This document shows positions 45,092 to 55,616 of a stretch of DNA of 64,000 nt, piece after piece; position 1 is the stretch's first letter; every line of letters begins with the position of its first letter. The position numbers and the translations under genes were made by a program. A model generated the notes under the pieces. That model was given only the letters and a program-made list of their open reading frames with translations, ran no database searches and was not told the origin of the DNA. Source of the DNA: Rubrivivax sp. (GTDB lineage Bacteria; Pseudomonadota; Gammaproteobacteria; Burkholderiales; Burkholderiaceae_C); contig JADMJD010000026.1 in the NCBI GenBank assembly GCA_018780805.1, forward strand, positions 1 through 64,000. The letters run 5' to 3'.

Positions 45092-45105
45092 TGGCGGAGT
45101 CGAAG
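45092..45105. repeat. Right attachment site within the tRNA 3' end
   Basis: TGGCGGAGTCGAAG, the tRNA-side copy of the element's direct repeat. It covers the CCA, the 3' acceptor strand and the first bases of the T-stem. Confidence 0.8.
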
Positions 45106-45184
45106 GGATTCGAACCCTTGATGCAGGTTTTGCCCACATACTCCCTTAGCAGGGGAGCACCTTCGGCCACTCGGTCACGACTCC
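45092..45184 (-). tRNA. tRNA-Ser (anticodon GCU)
   Basis: A 93-base class II tRNA read on the minus strand. It starts GGAGTCGTGACCGAG, has the anticodon GCT in CTGCTAA, a long variable arm (GGGAGTATGTGGGC region), the T-loop GGTTCGAATCC, and ends CGACTCCGCCA with the CCA encoded. The acceptor stem GGAGTCG pairs with CGACTCC. It is the integration target of the adjacent element; the 3' end is restored by the attachment repeat. Confidence 0.95.
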
Positions 45185-45204
45185 AGCACGAAGACTATGA
45201 TTCT

Positions 45205-45221
45205 AGCCCGAACTTCGGGCT
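45205..45221 (-). terminator. Hairpin after lysC
   Basis: AGCCCGAA-C-TTCGGGCT is a perfect inverted repeat 18 bases beyond the lysC stop. On the lysC strand the tail is not T-rich; on the opposite strand GTTTTC follows. It probably ends the lysC transcript before the tRNA gene. Confidence 0.5.
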
Positions 45222-45239
45222 GTTTTCATGGCCGCGCGA

Positions 45240-46511
45240 TCACGCGGTGGCGGCAGCGTCCAGGCCGAAGGCCTTGTGCAGCGCACGCACCGCCAGTTCC
45301 ATGTACTTCTCGTCGATCACGACGCTGGTCTTGATCTCGCTGGTGCTGATCATCTGGATGTTGATGCCCTCTTCCGACAGCGTGCGGAACATCGTGCTGG
45401 CCACGCCCACGTGGCTGCGCATGCCGATGCCAACGATGGACACCTTGCAGATCTTGGGGTCGCCCAGCACCTGCAAAGCACCGGTGGCCGGGGCCACGGT
45501 GTTCGTCAGCAGGTCCAGCGTCTTGGCGTAGTCGTTGCGGTGCACGGTGAACGAAAAGTCGGTCTTGCCGTCGTGCGAGACGTTCTGGATGATGACGTCG
45601 ATGTCGATGTTGGCATCGGCCACCGGGCCCAGGATCTGGTACGCGATGCCCGGTTTGTCGGGCACGCCCATCACGGTGATCTTGGCTTCGTCGCGGTTGA
45701 ACGCGATGCCGGACACGACGGCTTGTTCCATCTTTTCGTCTTCCTCAAAAGTGATCAGCGTGCCCGAGCGCGCTTCTTCAATGATGTCGATGTCCCAGGG
45801 CGTGAAGCTCGACAGCACACGCAGCGGCACGCGGTACTTGCCAGCGAATTCCACCGAGCGGATCTGCAGCACCTTGCTGCCCAGGCTGGCCATCTCCAGC
45901 ATCTCTTCGAAGCTGATGGTGGACAGGCGCTGCGCCTCGGGCACGATGCGTGGGTCGGTGGTGTAGACACCGTCCACGTCGGTGTAGATCAGGCATTCGT
46001 GCGCCTTCATCGCGGCGGCCACGGCCACGGCTGACGTGTCGCTGCCGCCGCGGCCCAGCGTGGTGACGTGGCCGTCCGGGTCGATGCCCTGGAAGCCGGT
46101 GATGATGACCACCTTGCCGGCCGCCAGATCGGCCCGCACACGGGTATCGTCGATGCTGGCGATGCGGGCCTTGGTGAAGGCCGAGTCGGTCTGGATCGGC
46201 ACCTGCCAGCCGCCGTAGCTCACCGCGCCCAGGCCCTCGGCCTGCAGCGCCAGCGCCAGCAGGCCCACCGACACCTGCTCGCCAGTGGCCGCAATGGCGT
46301 CCAGCTCGCGCAGGGCATCAGGGCCCAGTTTCTCGGGCGATAGTTCCTTGGCCAGGCCCAGCAGCCGGTTGGTCTCGCCGCTCATCGCCGAAGGCACGAC
46401 GACGAGCTGGTGGCCGGCGCGCACCCATTTGGCCACACGCTTGGCCACGTTGCGGATGCGTTCGGTCGACCCCATCGAGGTGCCGCCGTACTTGTGAACA
46501 ATGAGTGCCAT
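45240..46511 (-). CDS. lysC: Aspartate kinase
   Basis: A 423-residue aspartate kinase, which phosphorylates aspartate in the first step towards lysine, methionine and threonine. The N-terminal [15 protein letters not shown] is the nucleotide and substrate loop. [27 protein letters not shown] is the second signature. Two ACT domains follow from about residue 265 ([47 protein letters not shown]), the sites of feedback control by lysine and/or threonine. No lysine riboswitch is visible upstream. It is separated by 57 bases from tilS and could be co-transcribed. Confidence 0.97.
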   Translation of the reverse strand: MALIVHKYGGTSMGSTERIRNVAKRVAKWVRAGHQLVVVPSAMSGETNRLLGLAKELSPEKLGPDALRELDAIAATGEQVSVGLLALALQAEGLGAVSYGGWQVPIQTDSAFTKARIASIDDTRVRADLAAGKVVIITGFQGIDPDGHVTTLGRGGSDTSAVAVAAAMKAHECLIYTDVDGVYTTDPRIVPEAQRLSTISFEEMLEMASLGSKVLQIRSVEFAGKYRVPLRVLSSFTPWDIDIIEEARSGTLITFEEDEKMEQAVVSGIAFNRDEAKITVMGVPDKPGIAYQILGPVADANIDIDVIIQNVSHDGKTDFSFTVHRNDYAKTLDLLTNTVAPATGALQVLGDPKICKVSIVGIGMRSHVGVASTMFRTLSEEGINIQMISTSEIKTSVVIDEKYMELAVRALHKAFGLDAAATA

Positions 46512-46568
46512 GGCTGCTGTTGACGTTGACGCCGCGCCGCACGGCGCGTGCGGGCAAACCCGCGGATT

Positions 46569-47528
46569 CTAGTCGGTCGCCGACCGTACAAAACCCAGGC
46601 GCCCGCGGCGCAGCAGCAACTGCCCACCCGGCGCCGGCCAGCGGCCCGACGGGCAGCGTGGCAACTCTTCGGCCAGGCGTTGCACCAGGGTCTCGGGCGC
46701 GCCCTGGCCGGTCCAGCCGGCGATGGCTTCACGCAGCTGCAATACACGGCGCGCCGGGCTGAGCGACAGCCACGCGGTCTTCAGCAGCGCCTCGCCTTCG
46801 CGCACTGCGGCCGCGTCCAGCGCTGCGAGTTCGCGCAGCGCCTGCGCTTCGTCGGCCGCACGCCGGGCCGCGGTGGCCAGCGCCGGCTCGGCCTGCGGAA
46901 AGGCCTGGGCCAGTGCCGGCCACACGGCCAGGCGGATGCGGTTGCGTGCAAATCGCGGGTCGGCGTTGCTGGTGTCGTCGACGAAGGTCAGGCGGTGCTG
47001 GCGCAGGTAGGACTCAATGGCCTCGCGCGGATGGTCGCGCCAGGGACGACACCAGATGATGCCGTCCCGCACCACCTTGGATGGCATGGCCGCCAGGCCC
47101 CGCGCACCGGCGCCGCGCAGCAGCTGCAGCAGCACGGTCTCGGCCTGGTCGCGCCGGTGCTGGGCCAGCAGCACGTGCCGGCAGCCGGCCACACGGGCCA
47201 TGGCGCCCAGCGCCGCGTAACGTTCACGCCGGGCCCAGGCCTCGATGCTCTCCCCGCCCGCTGGCCGGCCCGTCAGCCGCGCCAGGTGGAAACTCGCGCC
47301 CCAGCGCCGGCATTGGCCACGCACGTGGGCCGCCCAAGCATCGGCTGCGGTCTGCAAACCGTGGTGCACGTGCAGTGCGTGAACGGTGACACCGGCGGCG
47401 CGGGCCGCGCGGCAGGTGGCATGCAACAAGGCCGTGGAGTCGCGGCCACCGCTGGCAGCGACCGCCAGCGCGTCAGGTCCAGCAGGCCCAGCGGGCTCAG
47501 CGCGCCGTGGTGTCGCTGAAGCGCCCAT
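46569..47528 (-). CDS. tilS: tRNA(Ile)-lysidine synthase
   Basis: A 319-residue enzyme that converts C34 of the AUA-reading isoleucine tRNA to lysidine. The N-type ATP pyrophosphatase P-loop is [13 protein letters not shown] near residue 30. Family motifs [53 protein letters not shown] (a region, abbreviated) and [16 protein letters not shown] follow. It is shorter than the Escherichia coli enzyme (about 430 residues), lacking most of the C-terminal tRNA-binding domain. The start lies 32 bases inside the accA gene, so translation is coupled. Confidence 0.93.
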   Translation of the reverse strand: MGASATPRRAEPAGPAGPDALAVAASGGRDSTALLHATCRAARAAGVTVHALHVHHGLQTAADAWAAHVRGQCRRWGASFHLARLTGRPAGGESIEAWARRERYAALGAMARVAGCRHVLLAQHRRDQAETVLLQLLRGAGARGLAAMPSKVVRDGIIWCRPWRDHPREAIESYLRQHRLTFVDDTSNADPRFARNRIRLAVWPALAQAFPQAEPALATAARRAADEAQALRELAALDAAAVREGEALLKTAWLSLSPARRVLQLREAIAGWTGQGAPETLVQRLAEELPRCPSGRWPAPGGQLLLRRGRLGFVRSATD

Positions 47529-48468
47529 AGGATTGCAGGCGCTCGTAGCGGCGCTCCAGCAGCTCCTTGGGCTTGAGGTCTGACACCTGGCGCAGCGCGT
47601 CGTTGAGCGCACGTTTCAGGGCCGAGGCCATCCACTTCGGGTCGCGGTGCGCGCCGCCGACCGGCTCGTTGACGATCTTGTCGATCAGGCCCAGGGCCTT
47701 GAGCCGGTGTGCCGTGATGCCCAGTGCGTCGGCCGCGTCAGAAGCACGCTCGGCCGTCTTCCAGAGGATGCTGGCGCAGCCTTCGGGTGAGATCACCGAA
47801 TAGACCGAAAACTGCAGCATCAGCACCTGGTCACCGACGCTGATGGCCAGCGCGCCGCCGGAGCCGCCCTCGCCGATGATGGTGGTGACGATGGGCACCT
47901 CGAGCTGCGCCATCTCGAAGATGTTGCGGCCGATGGCCTCGGACTGGCCACGTTCCTCGGCGCCGATGCCGGGGTAGGCACCGGGTGTGTCGACGAAGGT
48001 GAAGACCGGCAGGCCGAATTTCTCGGCCAGCTTCATCAGCCGCAGCGCCTTGCGGTAACCCTCGGGGCGGCTCATGCCGAAGTTGCGCGCGGTGCGCTCC
48101 TTCGTATCACGGCCCTTCTGGTGGCCCAGCACCATGCAGGCCTGGCCATTGAAACGTGCCAGGCCACCGACGATGCTCAGGTCGTCGGCGTAATGCCGGT
48201 CGCCGTGCAGCTCCTGGAAGTCGGTGAAGATCTCGTTGACGTAATCCAGCGTGTAGGGGCGCTGCGCGTGGCGCGCAATCTGCGTCACCTGCCAGGGTGT
48301 CAGCGTGCCGTAGATGTCCTTGGTGAGCTGCAGGCTCTTCTTGGACAGGCGGTCGATCTCGTCGGAGATGTCGACGGCAGACTCGTTCTGCACGTAACGC
48401 AGTTCATCGATCTTGGACTCCAGCTCGGCGATCGGCTGCTCAAAATCCAGGAAATGTCGTTTGCTCAT
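47497..48468 (-). CDS. accA: Acetyl-CoA carboxylase carboxyltransferase subunit alpha
   Basis: A 323-residue alpha subunit of the carboxyltransferase that makes malonyl-CoA for fatty acid synthesis. Landmarks are [19 protein letters not shown] at the start, [50 protein letters not shown] with the oxyanion-type glycines, and [11 protein letters not shown]. The length matches the family. The ATG shares one base with the glycosylase stop. The beta subunit (accD) is elsewhere. Confidence 0.97.
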   Translation of the reverse strand: MSKRHFLDFEQPIAELESKIDELRYVQNESAVDISDEIDRLSKKSLQLTKDIYGTLTPWQVTQIARHAQRPYTLDYVNEIFTDFQELHGDRHYADDLSIVGGLARFNGQACMVLGHQKGRDTKERTARNFGMSRPEGYRKALRLMKLAEKFGLPVFTFVDTPGAYPGIGAEERGQSEAIGRNIFEMAQLEVPIVTTIIGEGGSGGALAISVGDQVLMLQFSVYSVISPEGCASILWKTAERASDAADALGITAHRLKALGLIDKIVNEPVGGAHRDPKWMASALKRALNDALRQVSDLKPKELLERRYERLQSYGRFSDTTAR

Positions 48469-49127
48469 CAGTAGTCCACGGGTAGCGGATCCAGGCTGCG
48501 CCAAAGATACCATGTTGCCACTGAGCGGAAAGGGGCCCAGCCCTCCCCCACTTCGCGGGCCTCGGCGCGCGACACCGGCTCGCCGCTGAAGTAGTTGACG
48601 CTGATGCCCTTGAGCAGGCCCAGGTCGTCCAGCGGCAGCACATCGGGGCGCATCAGGTGGAAGATCAGGAACATCTCTGCCGTCCAGCGGCCGATGCCGC
48701 GGATGGCCACCAGCTCGTCGATGATGGCCTCGTCGTCCATGCCCTTCCACTGGGTCACGTGCACCAGGCCGGCGTCGAAGTGGCGCGCCAGGTCCTGCAG
48801 GTACTCGGCCTTGCGGGCCGAGAGGCCGGCCTCGCGCAGGCTGGGCACCGACAACTTCAGCACATCGGGCGGCGCCAGGCGGGTCGGGGGGCCACCGACG
48901 GTGGCCGCAAAACGGTCCCAGACCGACTGCGCGGCCTTGACCGAGATCTGCTGGCCGACGATGGAGCGCGCCAGCGTGGTGAAGGCGTCACCGCGGCTTT
49001 GCAGCCGTGCTTCGCCGAACTTCGGGATCAACTTCTTCAGCACACGGTCGCGCCGTGCCAGGTGGCGGCAGGCTTCGTCCCAATACGCGGGCGTGGCCTC
49101 GGCGGCCGCTGGGCTGCGCGACGGCAT
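48468..49127 (-). CDS. DNA-3-methyladenine glycosylase II (HhH-GPD)
   Basis: A 219-residue base-excision repair glycosylase. The helix-hairpin-helix is [20 protein letters not shown], followed by the catalytic Asp in [10 protein letters not shown]. The segment [22 protein letters not shown] is the usual N-terminal signature. It lacks the N-terminal extra domain of Escherichia coli AlkA, as is common in proteobacterial short forms. It removes alkylated purines. Its start and stop each share one base with cysS and accA, giving a tight cysS-glycosylase-accA-tilS run. Confidence 0.92.
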   Translation of the reverse strand: MPSRSPAAAEATPAYWDEACRHLARRDRVLKKLIPKFGEARLQSRGDAFTTLARSIVGQQISVKAAQSVWDRFAATVGGPPTRLAPPDVLKLSVPSLREAGLSARKAEYLQDLARHFDAGLVHVTQWKGMDDEAIIDELVAIRGIGRWTAEMFLIFHLMRPDVLPLDDLGLLKGISVNYFSGEPVSRAEAREVGEGWAPFRSVATWYLWRSLDPLPVDY

Positions 49128-50515
49128 CAGGGGCGCGCGCCTGCGGTGGTGGTCCAGGTCGTGCCCTGGGGGGAGTCCTGCAACTCGATGCCCTGCGCCA
49201 GCAGCTCGGCGCGGATGCGGTCGGCGGCCGCGAAGTCGCGTGCCTTCTTCGCCGCGGCACGGGCGTCGATCTGCGCCTGGATGGCGGCTTCGTCCAGCCC
49301 GGCACCGGTCTGAAGAAAACTGCGTGGCACCTGTTGCAGGATGCCCAGCACCGCGCCCAGGCGCTTGAGCAGCGCGGCGGCGCCGGCATCGCCACTGCGG
49401 TTGACCTCGGCCGCCAGTTCGAACAATACGGCCAGGGCTTCCGGCGTGCGGAAGTCTTCGTCCATCGCGGCACGGAAGGCAGCCGCACGCGGCTCGGCCC
49501 AGTCCACCTCACCGTCGGGCACGGCCACACCGTCCAGCGCAGTGTAAAGCCGGCGCAGCGCACCGCGGGCGTCGTCGAGGTTGGCGTCGCTGAAGTTGAT
49601 CGGGCTGCGGTAGTGTGTGCGCAGCATGAAAAAACGCAGCGTCTCGCCGTCGTAGCGCTTCAGCACGTCGGCGATGGTGAAGAAGTTGCCCAGGGATTTG
49701 GACATCTTCTCGTTGTCGACGTTCAGGAAGCCGTTGTGCATCCACAGCCGCGCAAACCCCGGGCCGTTGGCACCTTCGCTCTGCGCGATCTCGTTTTCGT
49801 GGTGCGGGAACTGCAGGTCCAGGCCACCGCCGTGGATGTCGAAGGTCTCGCCCAGCACCGCGCAGGCCATCGCCGAGCACTCGATGTGCCAGCCCGGGCG
49901 GCCGGGGCCGAAGGGGCTGTCCCACTTGGCATCGGCCGGTTCCTCGGGCTTGGCGGCCTTCCACATCACGAAGTCGAGCGGGTCGTCCTTGCCATCCAGC
50001 ACCGCCACCCGTTCCCCGGCACGCAACTCGTCCAGCGACTTGCCCGACAACTTGCCGTAACCCGGCAACTTGCGCACCGAAAAATTCATGTCGCCGCTGC
50101 TGCCTTGATAAGCCAGGCCGCGCTGCTGCAGACGGCCGATCATGTCCAGCATCTGCGGCACGTACTCGGTGGCACGTGGCTCCAGCGTGGGGCGCAGCAC
50201 ACCGAGCGCGCCGATGTCGCGGTGCATCGCGGCGATCATCTGGTCGGTCAGCGCGCGGATGGCCATGCCACGCTCAAGCGCACGACGAATGATCTTGTCG
50301 TCGATGTCGGTGATGTTCTGGACGTAGCTGACCTGGTAGCCACTGGCCTGCAGCCAGCGGTAGACCACGTCGAAGGCCATCATCATGCGGGCGTGGCCCA
50401 CGTGGCACAGGTCGTAGACCGTGATGCCGCAGACGTACATGCCCACCTGGCCCGGCACGAGCGGGCGGAAGTCTTCCAGGCGGCGGGTCAGGCTGTTGTG
50501 GATGCGCAGGGACAT
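49127..50515 (-). CDS. cysS: Cysteine-tRNA ligase
   Basis: A 463-residue class I synthetase. The zinc-binding and HIGH region reads [20 protein letters not shown] near residue 25; the zinc ligands also include the CSAM segment of [10 protein letters not shown] and the following His ([15 protein letters not shown]). The KMSKS loop is present as KMSKSLGNF. The start is set at the ATG in [12 protein letters not shown]; ten codons of upstream open frame are not needed. It is divergent from the cyclophilin genes. Confidence 0.97.
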   Translation of the reverse strand: MSLRIHNSLTRRLEDFRPLVPGQVGMYVCGITVYDLCHVGHARMMMAFDVVYRWLQASGYQVSYVQNITDIDDKIIRRALERGMAIRALTDQMIAAMHRDIGALGVLRPTLEPRATEYVPQMLDMIGRLQQRGLAYQGSSGDMNFSVRKLPGYGKLSGKSLDELRAGERVAVLDGKDDPLDFVMWKAAKPEEPADAKWDSPFGPGRPGWHIECSAMACAVLGETFDIHGGGLDLQFPHHENEIAQSEGANGPGFARLWMHNGFLNVDNEKMSKSLGNFFTIADVLKRYDGETLRFFMLRTHYRSPINFSDANLDDARGALRRLYTALDGVAVPDGEVDWAEPRAAAFRAAMDEDFRTPEALAVLFELAAEVNRSGDAGAAALLKRLGAVLGILQQVPRSFLQTGAGLDEAAIQAQIDARAAAKKARDFAAADRIRAELLAQGIELQDSPQGTTWTTTAGARP

Positions 50516-50616
50516 GGGCAGAACAGGGGCCACTGGCAGGGCCACACAAGGGCGCTTCAGTATAGCGGCGGCGCCCGGCTAGACTTATGGGCTGACCCGT
50601 TGACGCTGGAGCCTGC

Positions 50617-51183
50617 ATGACTCGAATTTCTGGTTGGTCCCCCTGGTTGGTCGCGCTGTGCCTGGCCGCTGCCTTGCCGGTGGCCGCGCAGCAGGTGAAG
50701 CTCAGCACCAGCGCTGGCGACATCGTGATCGAACTCGATGCTGCCAAGGCCCCCAAGACGGTGGAGAACTTCCTGGGCTACGTGAAGGCCGGCCACTACA
50801 ACGGCACGATCTTCCACCGCGTGATCCCCGACTTCATGGTGCAGGGCGGCGGTTTCGAGCCCGGCCTGAAGGAAAAGCCCACGCGCGCGCCGATCCCGCT
50901 GGAGGCCCGCAACGGCCTGTCCAACCAGCGCGGCACGGTGGCCATGGCGCGCACCATGGTGCCCGATTCGGCCACCGCGCAGTTCTTCATCAACCTGAAG
51001 GACAACAGCTTCCTCGACGCCGCCAATTCACGCGATGGCCACGGTTATGCCGTGTTCGGTCGTGTGGTCGCCGGCATGGACGTGGTCGACAAGATCCGCG
51101 CCGTGCCCACCGGCAACAGTGGCCCGTACCAGAACGTGCCACTGCAACCCATCCTGATCAAACAAGCTTCCCTGGAGAAATGA
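50617..51183 (+). CDS. ppiA: Periplasmic peptidyl-prolyl cis-trans isomerase (cyclophilin)
   Basis: A 188-residue cyclophilin with a signal peptide ([19 protein letters not shown], cleavage near residue 24). The catalytic core includes [17 protein letters not shown] with the active Arg, then [21 protein letters not shown]. It catalyses proline isomerisation during folding in the periplasm. It stands as the first of two tandem cyclophilin genes, one base from the second, a common arrangement in betaproteobacteria and probably a duplication. Confidence 0.93.
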   Translation: MTRISGWSPWLVALCLAAALPVAAQQVKLSTSAGDIVIELDAAKAPKTVENFLGYVKAGHYNGTIFHRVIPDFMVQGGGFEPGLKEKPTRAPIPLEARNGLSNQRGTVAMARTMVPDSATAQFFINLKDNSFLDAANSRDGHGYAVFGRVVAGMDVVDKIRAVPTGNSGPYQNVPLQPILIKQASLEK

Positions 51184-51184
51184 C

Positions 51185-51688
51185 ATGAACCCCTTCGTTG
51201 AACTCGACACCAGCGCGGGCACCATCCGCATCGAACTCGACACCCAAAAGGCGCCGCTGTCAGCGCAGAACTTCGTCGAGCACGTGAAGGCCGGCCACTA
51301 CGACAACACCGTGTTCCACCGCGTGATCCCGGGCTTCATGGTCCAGGGTGGCGGCTTCGAGCCCGGCATGAAACAAAAGCCCACCGGCGCGCCCATCACC
51401 AACGAAGCCGACAACGGCCTGAAGAACGACAAGTACACGCTGGCGATGGCCCGCACGTCCGACCCGCATTCGGCCACCGCGCAGTTTTTCATCAACGCCA
51501 CGAACAACGAGTTCCTGAACTTCAAGTCCAAGTCGCCGCAGGGCTGGGGCTACGCGGTGTTCGGCCGCGTGGTGGCCGGCATCGAGGTGGTGGACGCGAT
51601 CGAGCGTGTGAAAACCGGCCGCAAGGGCTTCCACGACGACGTGCCGCTGGAAGACGTGCTGATCCGCCGCGCCAGCCTCGTCGACTGA
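51185..51688 (+). CDS. ppiB: Cytoplasmic peptidyl-prolyl cis-trans isomerase (cyclophilin)
   Basis: A 167-residue cyclophilin without a signal peptide, the cytoplasmic PpiB type. The active-site stretch is [40 protein letters not shown] and [18 protein letters not shown] follow. GGAGAAATGAC serves as the ribosome site across the ppiA stop. It is about 65 percent similar by eye to its exported neighbour. lpxH follows two bases after its stop. Confidence 0.95.
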   Translation: MNPFVELDTSAGTIRIELDTQKAPLSAQNFVEHVKAGHYDNTVFHRVIPGFMVQGGGFEPGMKQKPTGAPITNEADNGLKNDKYTLAMARTSDPHSATAQFFINATNNEFLNFKSKSPQGWGYAVFGRVVAGIEVVDAIERVKTGRKGFHDDVPLEDVLIRRASLVD

Positions 51689-51690
51689 CG

Positions 51691-52518
51691 ATGGCGCCAC
51701 AGGGCCGCGCACTGCCGGCCCTGCCGCCGCTGTACCAATGGTCGGCGCCGGCAAGCTGGCGGCGCATCGACTTCATTTCCGACCTGCACCTCTCGCCCGC
51801 GCTGCCGCGCACCTTTGCGGCCTGGGCGGCACACCTGCTGCACACGCCGGCGGATGCCGTGCTGATGCTGGGCGATCTGTTCGAGGTCTGGGTCGGTGAC
51901 GACCAGCGCAGCCGCAGCTTCGAGCGGCAATGTGTGGAGGTGATGACCGAGGCCGCGAGCCGGCGCAGCATCGGCTTCATGCCGGGCAACCGCGATTTCC
52001 TGCTCGGCCAGGCCATGCGCTCGGCCTGCGGGCTGCTGGCCCTGCCCGACCCCACAGCGCTGGACGCCTGGGGCCAGCGCCTGCTGCTGAGCCATGGCGA
52101 CGTGCTGTGCCTGGACGACGAGCCTTACCAGCGCTTCCGCGCCGAAGCGCGCAGCGCCGCCTGGCAGCGCGGCTTCCTGGCGCAGCCGCTGGATGAACGT
52201 CTGCGCCAGGCCGGTGTTGCCCGCGCCGCCAGCCAGGCACGCAAACAGGCCAACGGCTTCGATACGGATCTGTGGGCCGATGTGGACACCGCCGCTGCGG
52301 TGGCGTGGATGCATGCCACCGGCTGCGCCCACCTGGTACACGGGCACACCCACCGGCCGGGTGATCAAACCCTGGCGCCTGGGCTGCAGCGCCATGTGCT
52401 GAGCGATTGGGATCTGGACCAAGGCCAGCGCGCCGAGGTGCTGCGGCTCACGCGCGACGGCTTGACGCGCGTGGCGCCGTCTGCCTCCCTGTCTGCCTCC
52501 CCGTCTGCCGCCCCGTGA
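51691..52518 (+). CDS. lpxH: UDP-2,3-diacylglucosamine diphosphatase
   Basis: A 275-residue metallophosphoesterase that forms lipid X in lipid A synthesis. The metal-binding motifs are all visible: FISDLHLS, MLGDLFEVWVGDD, MPGNRDFL, LLSHGDVLC and VHGHTHRPG. The length is somewhat over the usual 240 because of an N-terminal extension of about 25 residues and a low-complexity tail (APSASLSASPSAAP) encoded by 12-base repeats. It acts at the inner face of the inner membrane. Its stop overlaps the GTG of mtfA. Confidence 0.95.
   Translation: MAPQGRALPALPPLYQWSAPASWRRIDFISDLHLSPALPRTFAAWAAHLLHTPADAVLMLGDLFEVWVGDDQRSRSFERQCVEVMTEAASRRSIGFMPGNRDFLLGQAMRSACGLLALPDPTALDAWGQRLLLSHGDVLCLDDEPYQRFRAEARSAAWQRGFLAQPLDERLRQAGVARAASQARKQANGFDTDLWADVDTAAAVAWMHATGCAHLVHGHTHRPGDQTLAPGLQRHVLSDWDLDQGQRAEVLRLTRDGLTRVAPSASLSASPSAAP
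52477..52512 (+). repeat. Tandem 12-base repeats in the lpxH 3' end
   Basis: Three units of the form CCGTCTGCCTCC, differing by one or two bases, lie just before the lpxH stop. Because the unit is four codons, copy-number change would only lengthen or shorten the Ser/Ala/Pro tail. Confidence 0.65.
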
Positions 52519-53303
52519 TCGCGCAGCTGTGGAAGGCCTGGCAACGGCGTGCCGAGGCCCGTGCCGTTGCCCGGCGCCCGATCCCGGACGACCTGTGGAA
52601 GCGCACGTTGGTGCGCTACCCGTTCCTGAAACGGCGCGACCCTGCTGACCAGGCCGAGCTGCGCCGGCTGACCAGCCTGTTCCTGGACCGCAAGGAGTTC
52701 AGCGCGGCTGGCGGTTTGCGCATGACCAACGATGTGGTGGTGGCCATCGCTGCGCAGGCCGTGCTGCCGGTGTTGACGCTGGGCCTGGCCCGCTACGACG
52801 GTTTTGTCGGCATCGTCGTGCACCCGCACCCGGTGCGTGTGCGGCGCCAGCATGTCGACGATGACGGCGTACATCACGAGTACGACGAAGAACTGGCCGG
52901 TGAAGCCATGGAGGGCGGCCCGGTGATGCTGTCGTGGACGGACGTGCGCAGCGCCGGCCGCCACCCGGGCCCGGCCTACAACGTGGTGATCCACGAGTTT
53001 GCGCATGTGCTGGATCTGGCCGACGGCGTCTCGGACGGCGTGCCACTGCTGCCGCTCGGGCTGGCGCGCAGCGAATGGCTCCAAATCCTGCGGGAGGCCT
53101 ATGCCAACTTCGTGGCGCGTGTGGACCGAGAAGAAACGACCGCCCTTGACCCTTACGGGGCTCAGGGCGAAGACGAGTTTTTCTGCGTGGCCAGCGAGGC
53201 CTTCTTTGTGACGCCGGCTGCCATGAAAGCAGAACACCCCGCGTTGTACGGGGTGTTCACGAGGTTCTACCGCCAGGACCCGCTGACGAACGCAGAGCCT
53301 TGA
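52515..53303 (+). CDS. mtfA: MtfA-type zinc-dependent peptidase
   Basis: A 262-residue protein of the MtfA family, aminopeptidase-like regulators that in Escherichia coli bind Mlc. The zinc site is VVIHEFAHVLDLADG, with the third ligand expected in EDEFFCVASEAFFVTP. The N-terminus (LWKRTLVRYPFLKRRDPADQAELRRLTSLFL) is the family's leading region. The start is a GTG overlapping the lpxH stop (GTGA). A strong hairpin lies in the last part of the gene. It converges on clpA three bases away. Confidence 0.9.
   Translation: MIAQLWKAWQRRAEARAVARRPIPDDLWKRTLVRYPFLKRRDPADQAELRRLTSLFLDRKEFSAAGGLRMTNDVVVAIAAQAVLPVLTLGLARYDGFVGIVVHPHPVRVRRQHVDDDGVHHEYDEELAGEAMEGGPVMLSWTDVRSAGRHPGPAYNVVIHEFAHVLDLADGVSDGVPLLPLGLARSEWLQILREAYANFVARVDREETTALDPYGAQGEDEFFCVASEAFFVTPAAMKAEHPALYGVFTRFYRQDPLTNAEP
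53232..53258. other. Perfect hairpin inside the mtfA 3' coding region
   Basis: GAACACCCCG and CGGGGTGTTC pair over ten bases around a seven-base loop, about 45 bases before the mtfA stop and 50 before the convergent clpA stop. No T-run follows. It may help transcripts end between the convergent genes. Confidence 0.4.
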
Positions 53304-53306
53304 CGC

Positions 53307-55616
53307 TCAGGCCGGCGTGGTCTCGGCCTTGGGTTTGTCGCTCTTCTTCGGCGGCTGAATGTCCAGCACCACCTCGTCCTTGTCGTCCAGGCTCACCGTC
53401 AGGCGGCCACCGTCGACCAGGCGGCCGAACAGCAACTCGTCGGCCAGAGCGCGGCGGATCATGTCCTGGATCAGGCGCTGCATCGGGCGCGCGCCCATCA
53501 GCGGGTCGAATCCCTTCTTGCCCAGGTGCTTGCGCAGGTCGTCACTGAAGGTGACCTCGACCTTCTTCTCCGACAGCTGGCCTTCCAGTTGCAGCAGGAA
53601 TTTGTCGACCACACGCAGGATGATCTCTTCATCCAGCGCACGGAAGGACACGGTGGCGTCCAGCCGGTTGCGGAACTCGGGCGTGAAAAGGCGCTTCAGG
53701 TCGGCCATCTCGTCGCCCTGCTCACGTTTGTTCGTGAAGCCGATGGTGGCCTTGTTCATGGTCTCGGCGCCCGCGTTGGTGGTCATCACGATGATCACGT
53801 TGCGGAAATCAGCCTTGCGCCCGTTGTTGTCGGTCAGCGTGCCGTGGTCCATCACCTGGAGCAGCACGTTGAACACATCGGGGTGCGCCTTCTCGATCTC
53901 GTCCATCAGCAGCACGGAGTGCGGCTTCTTGGTCACGGCTTCGGTGAGCAAACCACCCTGGTCAAAACCCACGTAGCCCGGGGGCGCGCCGATCAGGCGG
54001 CTGACGGCGTGGCGCTCCATGTACTCCGACATGTCGAAGCGGATCAGGTCGATGCCCAGGATGTAGGCCAGCTGTTTGGCGACCTCGGTCTTGCCCACGC
54101 CCGTGGGGCCGCTGAACAGGAAGCTGCCGATCGGCTTGTCGGGTTTGCCCAGGCCGGAGCGCGCCATCTTGATGGCGGCGGCCAGCGCGTCGATGGCCGG
54201 GTCCTGGCCGAAGACCACGCTCTTGAGGTCGCGGTCCAACGTCTTGAGCTTGCTGCGGTCGTCGCTGCTGACGCTGGCCGGCGGGATGCGCGCGATCTTG
54301 GCGACGATCTCCTCGACCTCGTTGCGCGTGATGGTCTTCTTCTGCTTGCTCTTGGGCAGGATGCGCTGCGCGGCACCGGCTTCATCGATGACGTCGATCG
54401 CCTTGTCCGGCAGATGACGGTCGTTGATGTACTTGGCCGAGAGCTCGGCGGCCGCCTGCAGCGCGCCGAGTGCGTACTTGACCTGGTGGTGGTCTTCGAA
54501 ACGCGACTTCAGGCCCTTCAGGATCTCGATGGTCTGCTCGACCGAGGGCTCGACCACGTCGACCTTCTGGAAGCGCCGCGACAGCGCCGCGTCCTTCTCG
54601 AAGATGCCGCGGTACTCGGTGAAGGTGGTGGCACCGATGCACTTCATCGCACCGGAGCTGAGCGCGGGCTTGAGCAGGTTGCTGGCGTCCAGCGTGCCGC
54701 CGCTGGCGGCACCGGCGCCAATCAGCGTATGGATCTCGTCGATGAACAGCACCGCGTTGGGCTGGTCCTTCAGCTGCTTGAGCACACCCTTCAGGCGCTG
54801 CTCAAAATCGCCGCGGTACTTGGTGCCGGCCAGCAGGGCGCCCATGTCCAGCGAATAGACCGTGGCATCGGCCAGCACCTCGGGCACGTCGCCTTCGGTG
54901 ATGCGCCAGGCCAGGCCTTCGGCGATGGCCGTCTTGCCGACACCGGCCTCGCCGACCAGCAGCGGGTTGTTTTTGCGCCGGCGGCACAGCACCTGGATGA
55001 CACGCTCGACCTCGTGTTCGCGGCCGATCAGCGGATCGATCTTGCCATCGCGGGCGAGCTGGTTCAGGTTCTGCGTGAACTGGTCCAGCGGCGAACCCTT
55101 GCCTTCTGGTGAGGCGGCTTCGTCCTTCTCGCCTTCATTGCCACTGCCCTCGCTGGGCTTGGCCGGCTCGGGCGGGTCGGACTTCTTGATGCCATGCGCG
55201 ATGAAGTTCACCACGTCCAGGCGTGTCACACCCTGCTGGTGCAGGTAGTAAACGGCGTGGCTGTCCTTCTCGCCAAAGATCGCCACCAGCACGTTGGCGC
55301 CGGTCACTTCCTTCTTGCCGCTGCCCGTGGATTGCACGTGCATGATGGCCCGCTGGATCACACGCTGGAAACCCAGCGTGGGCTGCGTGTCCACCTCGTC
55401 ACTGCCCGAGACCGTGGGTGTGTTCTCCTTGATGAAGGTGGACAGGCTCTTGCGCAGCTCGTCGATGTTGGCGGCGCAGGCACGCAGCACCTCGGCGGCG
55501 CTGGGGTTGTCCAGCAATGCCATCAGCAGGTGTTCGACGGTGATGAATTCGTGCCGCTGCTGGCGCGCCTCGACAAACGCCATGTGCAGGCTGACTTCCA
55601 GTTCTTGCGCAATCAT
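53307..55616 (-). CDS. clpA: ATP-dependent Clp protease ATP-binding subunit ClpA
   Basis: A 769-residue Hsp100 unfoldase that feeds ClpP. Clp_N repeats occupy residues 1-145, a Glu/Ser-rich linker follows, and the first AAA+ domain has Walker A GEAGVGKT and Walker [10 protein letters not shown]. The second has [20 protein letters not shown] and the pore-loop GYVGFDQGG. The last domain contains [20 protein letters not shown] lies six bases before this ATG, which itself overlaps the clpS stop as ATGA. The product works with ClpS in N-end rule degradation. Confidence 0.97.
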   Translation of the reverse strand: MIAQELEVSLHMAFVEARQQRHEFITVEHLLMALLDNPSAAEVLRACAANIDELRKSLSTFIKENTPTVSGSDEVDTQPTLGFQRVIQRAIMHVQSTGSGKKEVTGANVLVAIFGEKDSHAVYYLHQQGVTRLDVVNFIAHGIKKSDPPEPAKPSEGSGNEGEKDEAASPEGKGSPLDQFTQNLNQLARDGKIDPLIGREHEVERVIQVLCRRRKNNPLLVGEAGVGKTAIAEGLAWRITEGDVPEVLADATVYSLDMGALLAGTKYRGDFEQRLKGVLKQLKDQPNAVLFIDEIHTLIGAGAASGGTLDASNLLKPALSSGAMKCIGATTFTEYRGIFEKDAALSRRFQKVDVVEPSVEQTIEILKGLKSRFEDHHQVKYALGALQAAAELSAKYINDRHLPDKAIDVIDEAGAAQRILPKSKQKKTITRNEVEEIVAKIARIPPASVSSDDRSKLKTLDRDLKSVVFGQDPAIDALAAAIKMARSGLGKPDKPIGSFLFSGPTGVGKTEVAKQLAYILGIDLIRFDMSEYMERHAVSRLIGAPPGYVGFDQGGLLTEAVTKKPHSVLLMDEIEKAHPDVFNVLLQVMDHGTLTDNNGRKADFRNVIIVMTTNAGAETMNKATIGFTNKREQGDEMADLKRLFTPEFRNRLDATVSFRALDEEIILRVVDKFLLQLEGQLSEKKVEVTFSDDLRKHLGKKGFDPLMGARPMQRLIQDMIRRALADELLFGRLVDGGRLTVSLDDKDEVVLDIQPPKKSDKPKAETTPA

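Larger units (their letters stand above)
36562..45105 (-). mobile_element. Integrated 8.5 kb satellite-like element in tRNA-Ser(GCU)
   Basis: The 14-base sequence TGGCGGAGTCGAAG is the 3' end of the tRNA-Ser gene at 45092 and recurs at 36562, giving left and right attachment repeats. Between them every gene is on the minus strand: integrase next to the tRNA, two unknown genes, AlpA-like regulator, CHC2 protein, D5/P4-type helicase, an inverted-repeat block, a capsid module and a small helix-turn-helix gene. Integrase, AlpA and primase-helicase are the usual core of P4-like or PICI-like phage satellites. Packaging, portal and tail genes are missing, so any particle would need a helper phage. 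Confidence 0.8.

Noticed and set aside
46512..46568. Lysine riboswitch ahead of lysC
   Set aside because: The gap to tilS is only 57 bases, too short for the roughly 170-base lysine aptamer.
53526..55112. 528-codon plus-strand frame inside clpA
   Set aside because: Antisense shadow of clpA; no ribosome site or known domain.
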